A stretch of 64,000 nt of DNA from Bacillota bacterium. Lineage in GTDB: Bacteria; Bacillota; Clostridia; Caldicoprobacterales; Xylanivirgaceae. The notes under the pieces were generated by a model. The model was not told where the DNA came from. It saw only the letters and a list, made by a program, of their open reading frames with translations, and made no database searches. The stretch covers positions 62,001-126,000 of the forward strand of contig JAMOAB010000175.1 of NCBI GenBank assembly GCA_023621995.1, written 5' to 3'. This document shows, piece after piece, positions 8,365-16,581 of the stretch. The first letter of the stretch is position 1. Each line of letters begins with the position of its first letter. Both the position numbers and the translations under genes were made by a program.

Positions 8365-9492
8365 TTACCTATTCCATATTTCAAAGATTCTCCTTATAGA
8401 TGCCTTAAATCCTTTAACAGGTACATATGACTGAGACACCAAAGGAATTTCCTTTATAATTTCTCCATTAATGCTAATTATTATATTACCACAAATTTCA
8501 CCTTTGTTTACTGGCGCTTCTATTATATCAGGCACTTCAACTGATACATTTAAATTATTATACTCATAATCGGTCAAGGCCACCTTATAACTTTCTATAG
8601 GGTGAAGAGTAATGCTTTCTACTACACCATTATCTACTGGAATAGATACTATAGCATCTGAGCTATTCACTATATCATGGCTTTTGTACATTTCAAACCC
8701 ATATTCTAATATTGAACTACTTTCTTCAAACATAGGTCCACAGTTTAATACAACGCATACAAGTTGCATATCATTCCTTTGTGCAGCTGATACTAAGCAC
8801 CTTCCTGCATGTCTAGTAAAACCTGTTTTTACACCATTTGCACCCTCAAAATTCCATAGTAGCTTATTACTGTTTTTGAGAACTCTATTCCATTGACTTC
8901 CTTTCCATGGAATCTCCCTATATTTTGTAGACACGATCTCTCTAAATATATCATTTTTTAGAGCATATGCAGCAATTCTTGCAAGATCATATGCAGTAGT
9001 ATAATGATTGTCAGAATGAAGACCATGTGGGTTTTCGTAATTGGTATTATAAGCACCTATATGCCTTGCGGTTCCATTCATGAGGGCAACAAATCTCTCT
9101 ATTGAGCCCATTCCTATTTCATAGGCTATGGCAGTAGCAGCATCATTTCCAGACCGTAACATAAGACCATATAATAGCTCTTCAAGAGTTAGTAGCTCTC
9201 CCTCTTCAAGATAAATAGAAGAACCTTCTACACCTTGAGCAGCTTTGGGTATTACAACTATGTCATCTAACCTTCCATTTTCAATAGCTACAAGTGCAGT
9301 CATTATCTTGGTTGTACTCGCCATTGGCAACATTTCGTCTATATTTTTACCCCATAATACCCTATAACTACTACCATCTATCAGTACTGCAGACTTTCCA
9401 CTTGTCTGAGGATAGTTAGAATAAGCATGTACATAGCTTACAGTACATAATATAATGATCATATATATTATAAAAACTTTATACCATTTCAT
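8365..9492 (-). CDS. dacB: D-alanyl-D-alanine carboxypeptidase (DacB/DacF family, S11)
   Basis: This 375-residue low-molecular-weight penicillin-binding protein has an N-terminal signal/anchor segment (about residues 5-25). The three active-site motifs are SxxK at S59-K62 (ASTTK), SxN at S114-N116 (RSGND) and KTG at K222-G224. A C-terminal PBP5_C-like beta domain follows (about 270-350). It removes the terminal D-Ala from peptidoglycan stem peptides outside the membrane. AAGGAG precedes both a TTG (9501) and the ATG at 9492; I prefer the ATG. The neighbours gerW, ytfI, scpB and scpA reproduce the Bacillus/Clostridium order in which this gene is the sporulation carboxypeptidase. Confidence 0.92.
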   Translation of the reverse strand: MKWYKVFIIYMIIILCTVSYVHAYSNYPQTSGKSAVLIDGSSYRVLWGKNIDEMLPMASTTKIMTALVAIENGRLDDIVVIPKAAQGVEGSSIYLEEGELLTLEELLYGLMLRSGNDAATAIAYEIGMGSIERFVALMNGTARHIGAYNTNYENPHGLHSDNHYTTAYDLARIAAYALKNDIFREIVSTKYREIPWKGSQWNRVLKNSNKLLWNFEGANGVKTGFTRHAGRCLVSAAQRNDMQLVCVVLNCGPMFEESSSILEYGFEMYKSHDIVNSSDAIVSIPVDNGVVESITLHPIESYKVALTDYEYNNLNVSVEVPDIIEAPVNKGEICGNIIISINGEIIKEIPLVSQSYVPVKGFKASIRRIFEIWNR

Positions 9493-9569
9493 GTTTTTCA
9501 ATACTCCTTACTACTATAATATATTTATAAACATATATGCCCAAATTTCAAACAACTAAATTGGCTTAT

Positions 9570-9591
9570 AAAAAAGCGGCCAAGGCCGCTT
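9570..9591 (-). terminator. Terminator after gerW
   Basis: AAGCGGCC-AA-GGCCGCTT forms a GC-rich stem (effective 4-base loop) followed on the minus strand by TTTTTT. It begins a few bases after the gerW stop, so dacB probably has its own promoter or depends on readthrough. Confidence 0.85.
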
Positions 9592-9593
9592 CT

Positions 9594-10013
9594 CTATTTT
9601 GCCTGATTTGGCAACTGGTCCTCAATATTATCCCTCTCTTCTTTTGAGCTCATATCTTCAAATAGCTTGGGAATCATGTCTACAATTCTATCTAGTGGTG
9701 TATTAAAGTTTACTGGTAACAGCTGTATCTTGTTTTTTCCTACGACTAAAAACGCTATAGGATTTACCGTCACTCCTGCACCACTACCACCGGCAAAAGG
9801 TGGATCTCCATCTGCCTGTGGAATAGCTTGCCCTATACTGGCATGCTCACCTCCACCTGCAACAAAACCAAAAGATACCTTAGATATGGGTATTATAACA
9901 GTCCCATCAACAGTCTCTACCGCGTCTCCTACTATCGTATTTACATCTATCATATCTTTTATATTTTCCATTGTAGTTGTCATTATATTTTCTATTGGAT
10001 GTGGGTCTGCCAT
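9594..10013 (-). CDS. ytfJ: GerW/YtfJ family sporulation protein
   Basis: This 139-residue protein matches the YtfJ (GerW) family. It has a conserved N-terminal helix (PIENIMTTTMENIKDMID), the segment GDAVETVDGTVIIPISKVSFGF split by turns, and a glycine-rich loop (FAGGSGAGVTVNPIAFLVV). In Bacillus the orthologue is a spore protein linked to germination. The protein is small and soluble, with no signal peptide. Its start overlaps the end of ytfI by 22 bases, so the two are cotranslated. Confidence 0.92.
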   Translation of the reverse strand: MADPHPIENIMTTTMENIKDMIDVNTIVGDAVETVDGTVIIPISKVSFGFVAGGGEHASIGQAIPQADGDPPFAGGSGAGVTVNPIAFLVVGKNKIQLLPVNFNTPLDRIVDMIPKLFEDMSSKEERDNIEDQLPNQAK

Positions 10014-10564
10014 TTATTTTTCACCGCCTTTACCATATTGTTAAATATAGCCCTACATGCTATGTTAATAATATAGCCTGTTCTCATCCACATTATGCAG
10101 TCCAAGTCTATATCAATATAATTTCTATTATCATAGATTGGACATATCTCTTTCTCTATGTATTCAACCTTCAGATTAGATTTTAAATATTGATATATTA
10201 GTTCAATCGCAGTTATGAAAGTACCACAGAGAATAGCAGTCGTCCCTGCATCGCCTAATCCTATATAAGCCCTTATATATAGCTTTTCTATCGTCAGATC
10301 GGAAATAGCATAATTTATGATACCATAGTGTTCTGTTCTCATTACTTTCATCTTTTGTATATGCTTTTTAACCTGTGATAAAGAAAAAAGCCCTATGTAT
10401 TTGGGCTCTAGTGGAATCTTTAATTTATAGATATGCCTTTTCTGTAAAAAACCAAAACCAATATATAATTGTCTTAGGTGTGAATTTATATCCAATTGAA
10501 TCTCTACATATAGGGGAGCTACAAGCATCAACAATATAAGTAATAATATAACAGCAACTAGCAT
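9992..10564 (-). CDS. ytfI: DUF2953 domain membrane protein (YtfI-like)
   Basis: This 190-residue protein begins with a single transmembrane helix (about residues 1-18, LVAVILLLILLMLVAP). A beta-rich domain follows with a basic patch (RHIYKLKIP), and the C-terminal segment contains YIDIDLDCIMWMRTGYI, which is characteristic of DUF2953. It always sits beside ytfJ in spore formers and is presumed to work with it. GAGGTG lies eight bases before the ATG. The molecular role is not known. Confidence 0.85.
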   Translation of the reverse strand: MLVAVILLLILLMLVAPLYVEIQLDINSHLRQLYIGFGFLQKRHIYKLKIPLEPKYIGLFSLSQVKKHIQKMKVMRTEHYGIINYAISDLTIEKLYIRAYIGLGDAGTTAILCGTFITAIELIYQYLKSNLKVEYIEKEICPIYDNRNYIDIDLDCIMWMRTGYIINIACRAIFNNMVKAVKNKWQTHIQ

Positions 10565-10620
10565 ATAGACAGCACCTCATATTTATCAATTTTTTCTAGT
10601 TTGGCTTTTATTACGATTTT

Positions 10621-11142
10621 TTATTCATATTCATTTAAATCTAATGGTGGCAATTCATCTATTGAAGATAGTCCAAAATGTTTTAAAAAGACATCTGTTG
10701 TTCCATATAATATGGGACGCCCAGGTGCATCTAATCTATCTACTTCTCTTATTAACCCCTTATCCAACAGGGTATTGAGTAAACTATCACATTTAACACC
10801 TCTTACCGCTTCAATATCCATTCTTGTAATAGGCTGTCTATATGCAATAATTGCCAAGGTCTCTAACGCAGCTTGAGATAAACGCTCCCTCTGCCTTGGC
10901 TCTATAAATTTATTCACATATTTTGCATACTGGGGACGGGTAGCAATTTGGTATTTATCATTTACCTTTATAATCTGAAGACCTCTTCGTTCAAAGTCAA
11001 AACAACATATCATATTGTCCATCAGCTTTCTTGCTGCTGACTGAGGTATATCTAGTACCTTGGCTATTTCTTTTAGTCCTACCGCCTCTCCAGATACAAA
11101 AAGTATATTTTCAACTATTGCCATCATTTCTCTCTCTTCCAA
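10621..11142 (-). CDS. scpB: Segregation and condensation protein B
   Basis: This 173-residue protein has the paired winged-helix structure of ScpB. The N-terminal domain covers VENILFVSGEAVGLKEIAKVL and the second contains QAALETLAIIAYRQPITRMD with the conserved RGVKCDSLL. It binds the ScpA-SMC condensin complex for chromosome segregation. The annotated start is TTG at 11142 with GGGG about ten bases upstream; an in-frame ATG at 11127 is an alternative. It follows scpA by six bases. Confidence 0.93.
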   Translation of the reverse strand: MEEREMMAIVENILFVSGEAVGLKEIAKVLDIPQSAARKLMDNMICCFDFERRGLQIIKVNDKYQIATRPQYAKYVNKFIEPRQRERLSQAALETLAIIAYRQPITRMDIEAVRGVKCDSLLNTLLDKGLIREVDRLDAPGRPILYGTTDVFLKHFGLSSIDELPPLDLNEYE

Positions 11143-11148
11143 AATTCA

Positions 11149-11892
11149 TTATCCCCTTTTTCTTATTATGATATCACCAAATAGTTTTTCTTGGTAAAGT
11201 TCAATATGATCTTCCCTTATTAGATCTAATAATGCCAAAAATGTAATAATCACATCTGTTTTTTCGTATTGTTTTTCAAATAGCCCAAAAAAACTCAATC
11301 GATCCTTGGTGTTTAATAACCGCTTAAGTTGGTACATACGCTCTTTTACCGTAATATGATCTTTTTTTACCACATGTTCTCTCTTATTATTTGCCTCCTC
11401 CCGTTTATCTTGTAACAACATAAGCCTATTGAATGTATTCAATAAATCATATTTTGTAAGTCCATATAATAAATTATCGTCAATCCCTTTCATTACAATA
11501 TATTCAGGCTCTTTATAATATACGTTCATGTATGTATTCTCACGATCTTTTAGCTTCTCTCCCATCTCCTTATATTTTTTATATTCTATCAGCTTTCGTA
11601 TAAGTGCTTCTTCAGAATCTATATCGTCTTCATATTCTTCTTTATCATCTGATGTTGTCTTCTTTCGTGGTACTAAGTTACATGATTTAATATATACTAA
11701 TGTAGATGCCATTACTAGAAATTCACTGGCTATCTCTATATCAAATCTTTTCATCTCAGCTAAATAGTCTAAGTATTGTTGAGTAATATCCGATACTGAG
11801 ATATCTTCTATATCCATCTCTGCTTTAGATATTAGATGCAATAAAAGATCAAGTGGACCCTCAAAAACATCAAGTTTAACCGTATAAGCCAT
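11149..11892 (-). CDS. scpA: Segregation and condensation protein A
   Basis: This 247-residue kleisin has the family N-terminus VKLDVFEGPLDLLLHLI, a charged linker (about residues 85-100) and a C-terminal winged helix (FLALLDLIREDHIELYQEKLFGDI). ScpA bridges the SMC heads. Length is normal. It leads the scpA-scpB-ytfI-gerW operon. Confidence 0.95.
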   Translation of the reverse strand: MAYTVKLDVFEGPLDLLLHLISKAEMDIEDISVSDITQQYLDYLAEMKRFDIEIASEFLVMASTLVYIKSCNLVPRKKTTSDDKEEYEDDIDSEEALIRKLIEYKKYKEMGEKLKDRENTYMNVYYKEPEYIVMKGIDDNLLYGLTKYDLLNTFNRLMLLQDKREEANNKREHVVKKDHITVKERMYQLKRLLNTKDRLSFFGLFEKQYEKTDVIITFLALLDLIREDHIELYQEKLFGDIIIRKRG

Positions 11893-11958
11893 AAATATAC
11901 ATCCTCTTGTTCATAAGAAGTTTATAAATCCTTTTATAACGTAAAAATATTATAACAC

Positions 11959-11984
11959 AAAAAGTGTGCCTAGGCACACTTTTT
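11959..11984. terminator. Terminator downstream of the second carboxypeptidase gene
   Basis: AAAAAGTGTGCC-TA-GGCACACTTTTT is a 12-bp perfect stem whose T-run works in both directions. On the minus strand it follows the carboxypeptidase gene that ends at 11996 and separates it from scpA. Confidence 0.9.
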
Positions 11985-11995
11985 AGATCTGGCAA

Positions 11996-13159
11996 TTACT
12001 TTTTAAACCAATTACCTATAATCTTATTAAACATATCAAGTAAATTGGCCTTTTCTATACCTTGTTCTGCCATTATGTCCACAGACCCTATTACCTGATC
12101 CTGATGCAAAGCTGTCACACTACCAATTTTTTGTCCTTGTTCAATGGGCGCAGGTATTACATCAGGAATTTCAAATATAAATTCAAATTCTTTAGAACTA
12201 CCCTTTTTTAATAATATTGATAGATCACTTTGGACTACTCCGTCTATACTGTCTAACTTACCACCAGTTACTCTTATGTCTATAGTGTCATCTGTTTTTT
12301 GCCCTTCGGTAAGTAGTTTTATAGAGTCGTAATTGGCAAATCCATAATCTAGCAATTTACTTGCCTCTTGAAAGCGTATCTTAGATGTCGGACCTGCTAA
12401 AATTATAGAGATGAGTCTTAGGTTACCCCTTTTTGCTGTAGCCGATATACAATGCATTGCCTCCTTCGTGTAACCTGTTTTAATTCCATCACATCCATTG
12501 TAAAATCTCACAAGATTATTGGTGTTCTTCAGCATTGTCTTGCCATCTCGCATCTCATCTAACCAAATACTACTCCATTTAAAAAATAGAGGTTTTTTTA
12601 CAAGTTCCCTCGACATTATAGCCACATCCCGAGCAGTAGAATAGTGATTATCATCTGGCAAGCCTGTACAATTGACAAAATTAGTGTTCTCCATGCCTAG
12701 CTCTTTCGCTTTTTCATTCATTTTTTCCACAAAACCTTCATGAGAACCACTTATCTTTTCGGCAATGGCTACACTCCCATCGTTGGCCGATGCAACTATG
12801 ATAGTTTTCAATATTGTAGATACGGGGAAAATTTCACCTTCTTCTAAAAAAGCCGTAGAACCACCCATACTCTGTGCATATCTACTTACATATACCTCAT
12901 CGTCTTCCGTTATCAAACCATCTTCTATAGCCTCTAGAGCTAGAAGAATAGTCATTATCTTTGTTACACTTGCGATTGGAAGCTTTTCATCTACATTCTT
13001 TTCGTATATTATCTCGCCACTATCATAATCTAACAACAATGCTGATTTTGATTCAATTTCAAAAGGTAACTCTTGCGGCGATGCAACAGCAAAGCTTGAA
13101 TTAAGCGTAAAACATATTACAGACAAAATACACATAAATCGTATTATATTCTTACTCAA
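11996..13159 (-). CDS. dacF: D-alanyl-D-alanine carboxypeptidase (DacF-type, S11)
   Basis: This is a 387-residue second S11 carboxypeptidase. The signal peptide spans about residues 5-27. Motifs are SxxK at S64-K67 (ASVTK), SxN at S124-N126 (ASAND) and KTG at K227-G229 (GIKTGYT), with a C-terminal PBP5_C domain. An ATG exists at 13204, but it lies outside any ribosome-binding site. The TTG at 13159 follows GGGAGGG by about seven bases and gives a normal signal peptide, so I use it. That ribosome-binding site and the first base of the start codon lie in one arm of a 19-bp inverted repeat whose other arm follows the purine nucleoside phosphorylase stop. Role: trimming stem-peptide D-Ala, in many spore formers for cortex or forespore wall. 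Confidence 0.9.
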   Translation of the reverse strand: MSKNIIRFMCILSVICFTLNSSFAVASPQELPFEIESKSALLLDYDSGEIIYEKNVDEKLPIASVTKIMTILLALEAIEDGLITEDDEVYVSRYAQSMGGSTAFLEEGEIFPVSTILKTIIVASANDGSVAIAEKISGSHEGFVEKMNEKAKELGMENTNFVNCTGLPDDNHYSTARDVAIMSRELVKKPLFFKWSSIWLDEMRDGKTMLKNTNNLVRFYNGCDGIKTGYTKEAMHCISATAKRGNLRLISIILAGPTSKIRFQEASKLLDYGFANYDSIKLLTEGQKTDDTIDIRVTGGKLDSIDGVVQSDLSILLKKGSSKEFEFIFEIPDVIPAPIEQGQKIGSVTALHQDQVIGSVDIMAEQGIEKANLLDMFNKIIGNWFKK

Positions 13160-13221
13160 ATAACATCCCTCCCAGTTTGTTAATACTAAGATTATGTTTT
13201 CCAACTGGGAGGGATGTTATT
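13159..13221 (-). promoter_or_regulatory. RBS-sequestering hairpin in the dacF leader
   Basis: A perfect 19-bp inverted repeat (13159-13177 and 13203-13221) with a 25-base loop. In minus-strand RNA the upstream arm CATCCCTCCCAGTT pairs with AACTGGGAGGGATG, which holds the dacF Shine-Dalgarno; the stem ends on the first base of the TTG start. There is no T-run, so it is not an intrinsic terminator. The upstream arm begins three bases after the phosphorylase stop codon. Confidence 0.8.
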
Positions 13222-13224
13222 CTT

Positions 13225-14028
13225 CTAAAGGCTTTCAATAAAATTAACTATCAGATCTTTGAGCAAATCATTTGCTCTATTGGCAGTATGGATCACTTCT
13301 TTATGTGATAATGGTAGATCTAAAATACCGGCTGCCATATTAGTTATGCACGATAGTCCAACCACTTTCATGCCACAGTGAACAGCAGCAATCACCTCTG
13401 GTACTGTAGACATCCCTACAGCATCGGCACCTATAAGTCTTAGCATCCTAATTTCAGCAGGTGTCTCATAACTAGGACCTAGCATAATTGCATATACTCC
13501 TTCACGCATAGAAATACCAAGCTCCGCTGCAGTAGATTGCATCTTTTCCCTAAGATCACCATCGTAAGCATTAGTCATATCAGGAAAGCGGGTACCCAAT
13601 AGTTTATCATTTTTTCCCCTCAGAGGGTTTATACCACTTAGGTTTATATGATCATTTATAAGCATGAAATCTCCTAGCTTAAACTCAGGGTTTATGCCAC
13701 CTGCAGCATTTGTTATAATCAAAGTATTTACTCCCAGTATGCCCATTACTCTAACTGGAAGTACTATCTGATCGGGGTCATATCCTTCATAATAGTGGAA
13801 ACGGCCCTGCATAATTATAACATTTCTACCGCCTAACTTTCCTATCACAAATCTGCCCTCATGTCCTTCTACAGTGGATAGGGGAAAATTTGGTATGTCA
13901 TCATAATTTACTATAATGGGCTTATCTATCAGATTAGCTATATTACTTAATCCTGAACCTAATATTAGCCCAACATCTGGGGTTATATCTATCTTTCCCC
14001 GTATGTATTTAGCTGCTTCCCGATACAT
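13225..14028 (-). CDS. punA: Purine nucleoside phosphorylase (class II, PunA/PNP)
   Basis: This 267-residue enzyme has the trimeric PNP signatures GLILGSGLSNIA (phosphate site), STVEGHEGRFVIG, then GRFHYYEGYDP, and NAAGGINPEFKLGDFM with the purine-site region DAVGMSTVPEVIAA. It phosphorolyses purine (deoxy)nucleosides, feeding salvage. The GTG at 14037 is part of the ribosome-binding region; the ATG at 14028, eight bases after GGAAG, is the better start. It ends just before the hairpin that covers the dacF ribosome-binding site. Confidence 0.93.
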   Translation of the reverse strand: MYREAAKYIRGKIDITPDVGLILGSGLSNIANLIDKPIIVNYDDIPNFPLSTVEGHEGRFVIGKLGGRNVIIMQGRFHYYEGYDPDQIVLPVRVMGILGVNTLIITNAAGGINPEFKLGDFMLINDHINLSGINPLRGKNDKLLGTRFPDMTNAYDGDLREKMQSTAAELGISMREGVYAIMLGPSYETPAEIRMLRLIGADAVGMSTVPEVIAAVHCGMKVVGLSCITNMAAGILDLPLSHKEVIHTANRANDLLKDLIVNFIESL

Positions 14029-14066
14029 AGTTATCACTTCCTTCTATCTATATATTTGGACACTAG

Positions 14067-14377
14067 CTATATTCTAACTTCTCTTCCCATTCTAGACGAT
14101 TCATATATTGCAAGAACAATATCTAAGGCCTTTTTTGCCTCTTCTCCCGTTATCATGGGCTGTCTACCTTCTAACACTGCCTCTGCCATATCTTGTATCT
14201 GCTTAGTATGTCCAATATTCATATCACTCCAACCACAATTAGTTCCTCTGCCCTCTCCTCTATAATATCACATACAGCAACAAGTTTAGCGTTAGGTGAA
14301 TTTTCTATAGCGTCCATATGTCTTTGGGGGATTTTCCCACATCCTAGAATAGCAAATCTGACCTGTCTAGTATCCAA
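14067..14377 (-). pseudogene. Decayed Gfo/Idh/MocA-family dehydrogenase with internal deletion
   Basis: On the minus strand a TTG start at 14377 with GAGGTG upstream begins a Rossmann N-terminus: FAILGCGKIPQRHMDAIEN, then AKLVAVCDIIEERAEEL, after which the frame stops. In another frame the sequence continues as the family C-terminus: DMNIGHTKQIQDMAEAVLEG, then TGEEAKKALDIVLAIYESSRMG, ending at 14067. Roughly 50 N-terminal and 57 C-terminal residues remain of a normal 330-380. The catalytic middle is gone, so this is a remnant. It resembles sugar or inositol dehydrogenases. Confidence 0.85.
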
Positions 14378-14517
14378 TTTTAACACCTCGTTTTAAATAA
14401 ATATATATAGTATATATTTTCAGGTCATAATTTGCTTTGATTATTCTTGATAAAATTTGTATTTTTGTTCAATAGAAGAATATATAGATACAAGAAATAA
14501 CATTAGAAAATATATCA

Positions 14518-15876
14518 TCAATTTTTAAAGCTATGAACAGGAGCTGGGATCCTTCCACCTCTTTTTATAAAGTCTTCACTTGAAAATCTATTCACTTCCA
14601 TAACAGGAGCCCTACCTAGGAGCCCTCCAAATTCCACTGTATCACCTGCATTCTTTCCTGGGGCGGGAATGATTCTAACTGCTGTAGTCTTATTATTTAT
14701 GACTCCTATGGCAGCCTCATCTGCAATTATTGCTGATATAGTATGGGCCGACGTATCACCAGGTATGGCAATCATATCTAGGCCAACAGAGCAAACACAT
14801 GTCATAGCTTCCAACTTTTCTATATTGAGAGATCCACTATTTACTGCAGCAATCATACCTTCATCTTCGCTTACAGGTATGAAAGCACCACTTAGGCCAC
14901 CTACATGTGAAGATGCCATTATGCCTCCTTTTTTAACAGCATCATTTAACAACGCTAATGCTGCTGTCGTTCCTGGTGCACCGCAGCTTTCTAGCCCCAT
15001 CTCCTCTAGAATTCGTGCAACACTATCGCCTACATCAGGAGTAGGTGCAAGAGATAGGTCTACAATTCCAAAGGGTACATTAAGTCTTTTAGCTGCTTCA
15101 TTTGCTACTAATTGTCCCATTCTAGTAATTTTAAATGCCGTCTTCTTTATTGTCTCAGACACTACGTCAAAGCTCTTTCCCTTTACACTTTCCAATGCTT
15201 TCTTAACTGTGCCAGGTCCACTTACACCTACATTAATTACACACTCTGGCTCCCCAACTCCGTGAAATGCTCCAGCCATGAATGGATTGTCTTCTGGAGC
15301 ATTTGCAAACACTACTAATTTTGCACATCCAATCCCATCTCTGTCAGCAGTACGCTCTGCCGTCTCTTTTATTACCTCGCCCATCTGTCTTACTGCATCC
15401 ATATTAATACCACTCTTGCTAGTAGCCACATTGACAGATGAACATACTGTCTCTGTTATATCTAAAGCCTCTGGTATGGCCTTTATTAAATTCATATCTC
15501 CCTTTGTATAACCTTTATGAACCAGTGTAGAAAATCCTCCTATGAAATTGACACCTACTGTTTGAGCTGCCCTATCTAAAGTTTTTGCAAATTTAACATA
15601 ATCATCCTCATCAGCAGAAGCCGCTATAATAGATATGGGAGTTACTGCTATTCGCTTGTTTATTATGGGAATACCATATTCTAAAGAAATTTGTTCCCCT
15701 ACTTTTACTAAGTCTTCCGCACAGCTAGTAATTTTGTCATAGATTCTATCACAAGCAATATTTATGTCACTATGACAGCAGTCTAGAAGGGATATACCCA
15801 TAGTAATAGTGCGTATATCTAATTTTTGTTTTTCTATCATCTGTACTGTTTCTAAAATTTCAAAAGAATTTATCAT
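14518..15876 (-). CDS. PFL family protein (UPF0210)
   Basis: This 452-residue protein belongs to UPF0210 (DUF711 superfamily), a pyruvate-formate-lyase-like barrel family of unknown reaction. Conserved features include [13 protein letters not shown] near the N-terminus, [47 protein letters not shown] and a C-terminal [16 protein letters not shown]. Length is typical. It starts 12 bases after the ACT-domain gene, and this two-gene pairing is common in Firmicutes and archaea. No radical glycine motif could be assigned, so do not assume PFL activity. Confidence 0.9.
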   Translation of the reverse strand: MINSFEILETVQMIEKQKLDIRTITMGISLLDCCHSDINIACDRIYDKITSCAEDLVKVGEQISLEYGIPIINKRIAVTPISIIAASADEDDYVKFAKTLDRAAQTVGVNFIGGFSTLVHKGYTKGDMNLIKAIPEALDITETVCSSVNVATSKSGINMDAVRQMGEVIKETAERTADRDGIGCAKLVVFANAPEDNPFMAGAFHGVGEPECVINVGVSGPGTVKKALESVKGKSFDVVSETIKKTAFKITRMGQLVANEAAKRLNVPFGIVDLSLAPTPDVGDSVARILEEMGLESCGAPGTTAALALLNDAVKKGGIMASSHVGGLSGAFIPVSEDEGMIAAVNSGSLNIEKLEAMTCVCSVGLDMIAIPGDTSAHTISAIIADEAAIGVINNKTTAVRIIPAPGKNAGDTVEFGGLLGRAPVMEVNRFSSEDFIKRGGRIPAPVHSFKN

Positions 15877-15888
15877 CTAAAACACCTC

Positions 15889-16158
15889 TTATACTCTATG
15901 CATAGATTTAAAAACATCTTCATGTTGAACTATAATAGATACTTCTAATTGAGAACCTACAATGTCCAGTTTCTCTTTAAGTTCATGGAATGAAATATTC
16001 ATTTTTTCCAGATCTACCAACATCATCATGGTAAAATATCCTTGCAAAATAGTTTGGCTAATATCCAATATATTAACTCTACATTCTGCCAATTTAGTAC
16101 TTATACCGGATATAATACCTATCTTATCTTTGCCTATCACCGTAATAATACCTTTCAT
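15889..16158 (-). CDS. ACT domain protein (UPF0237)
   Basis: An 89-residue stand-alone ACT domain: ITVIGKDKIGIISGISTKLA, then RVNILDISQTI and the strand FTMMMLVDLE. UPF0237 proteins pair with UPF0210 and are presumed small-molecule (possibly amino-acid) sensors for it. GGAGG precedes the ATG. In Streptococcus pneumoniae the homologous ACT protein has been structurally characterised, but the ligand is not known to me. Confidence 0.92.
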   Translation of the reverse strand: MKGIITVIGKDKIGIISGISTKLAECRVNILDISQTILQGYFTMMMLVDLEKMNISFHELKEKLDIVGSQLEVSIIVQHEDVFKSMHRV

Positions 16159-16581
16159 ATCTCTAATTCCTCCTATTTTTATCTCGTTATTCTTTTATAG
16201 TAAATCAAAGAGCCAACTTTTTTCAAAATAAAGATATATCATAGGGATTCTGCTAATTAAAAAATCTGTCAAATAGGCTACTACTTATTTTATAATATCT
16301 AGACATATATTACAATAATACTTATACATAACTTTGATTCTCAATTGAGCATATATAATGGCATAAAAGCTATATTTGTTGAGTAAATATCATAAATGTA
16401 CTCGAACAACACCCTAATAAATTCCTCGCTTTTTTATAAATTACAAAATTAAGGAACACAACATACATGAAACAAGGGAAGCCTCCAACTTCCCTTGTTT
16501 CATATGATTCAAAATATTTTGGAAACCCTTTACTATCATTCACTGATATATAGGTAGCTTGTCCATACAAAATTTATAAAA
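16159..16581. other. Gene-free stretch between the GH20 and ACT genes
   Basis: These 423 AT-rich bases hold no convincing gene. The right part probably contains the promoter of the ACT/UPF0210 operon, and the left part holds one strong hairpin (listed separately) downstream of the GH20 gene. A 66-codon frame at 16370-16570 has a TTG start, no ribosome-binding site and no recognisable domain. Confidence 0.6.
16467..16503. terminator. Possible terminator downstream of the GH20 gene
   Basis: A 15-bp perfect stem (ATGAAACAAGGGAAG / CTTCCCTTGTTTCAT) with a 7-base loop lies 79 bases after the GH20 stop. The minus-strand tail is T-poor, so it may be an RNA-stabilising 3' hairpin rather than a classical terminator. 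Confidence 0.5.

Noticed and set aside
14056-14265. Plus-strand frame in the gap near 14.1 kb
   Set aside because: It is antisense to the dehydrogenase remnant, which explains its composition.
16370-16570. 66-codon frame after the GH20 gene
   Set aside because: TTG start without ribosome-binding site; codes across a 15-bp hairpin; no recognisable domain.
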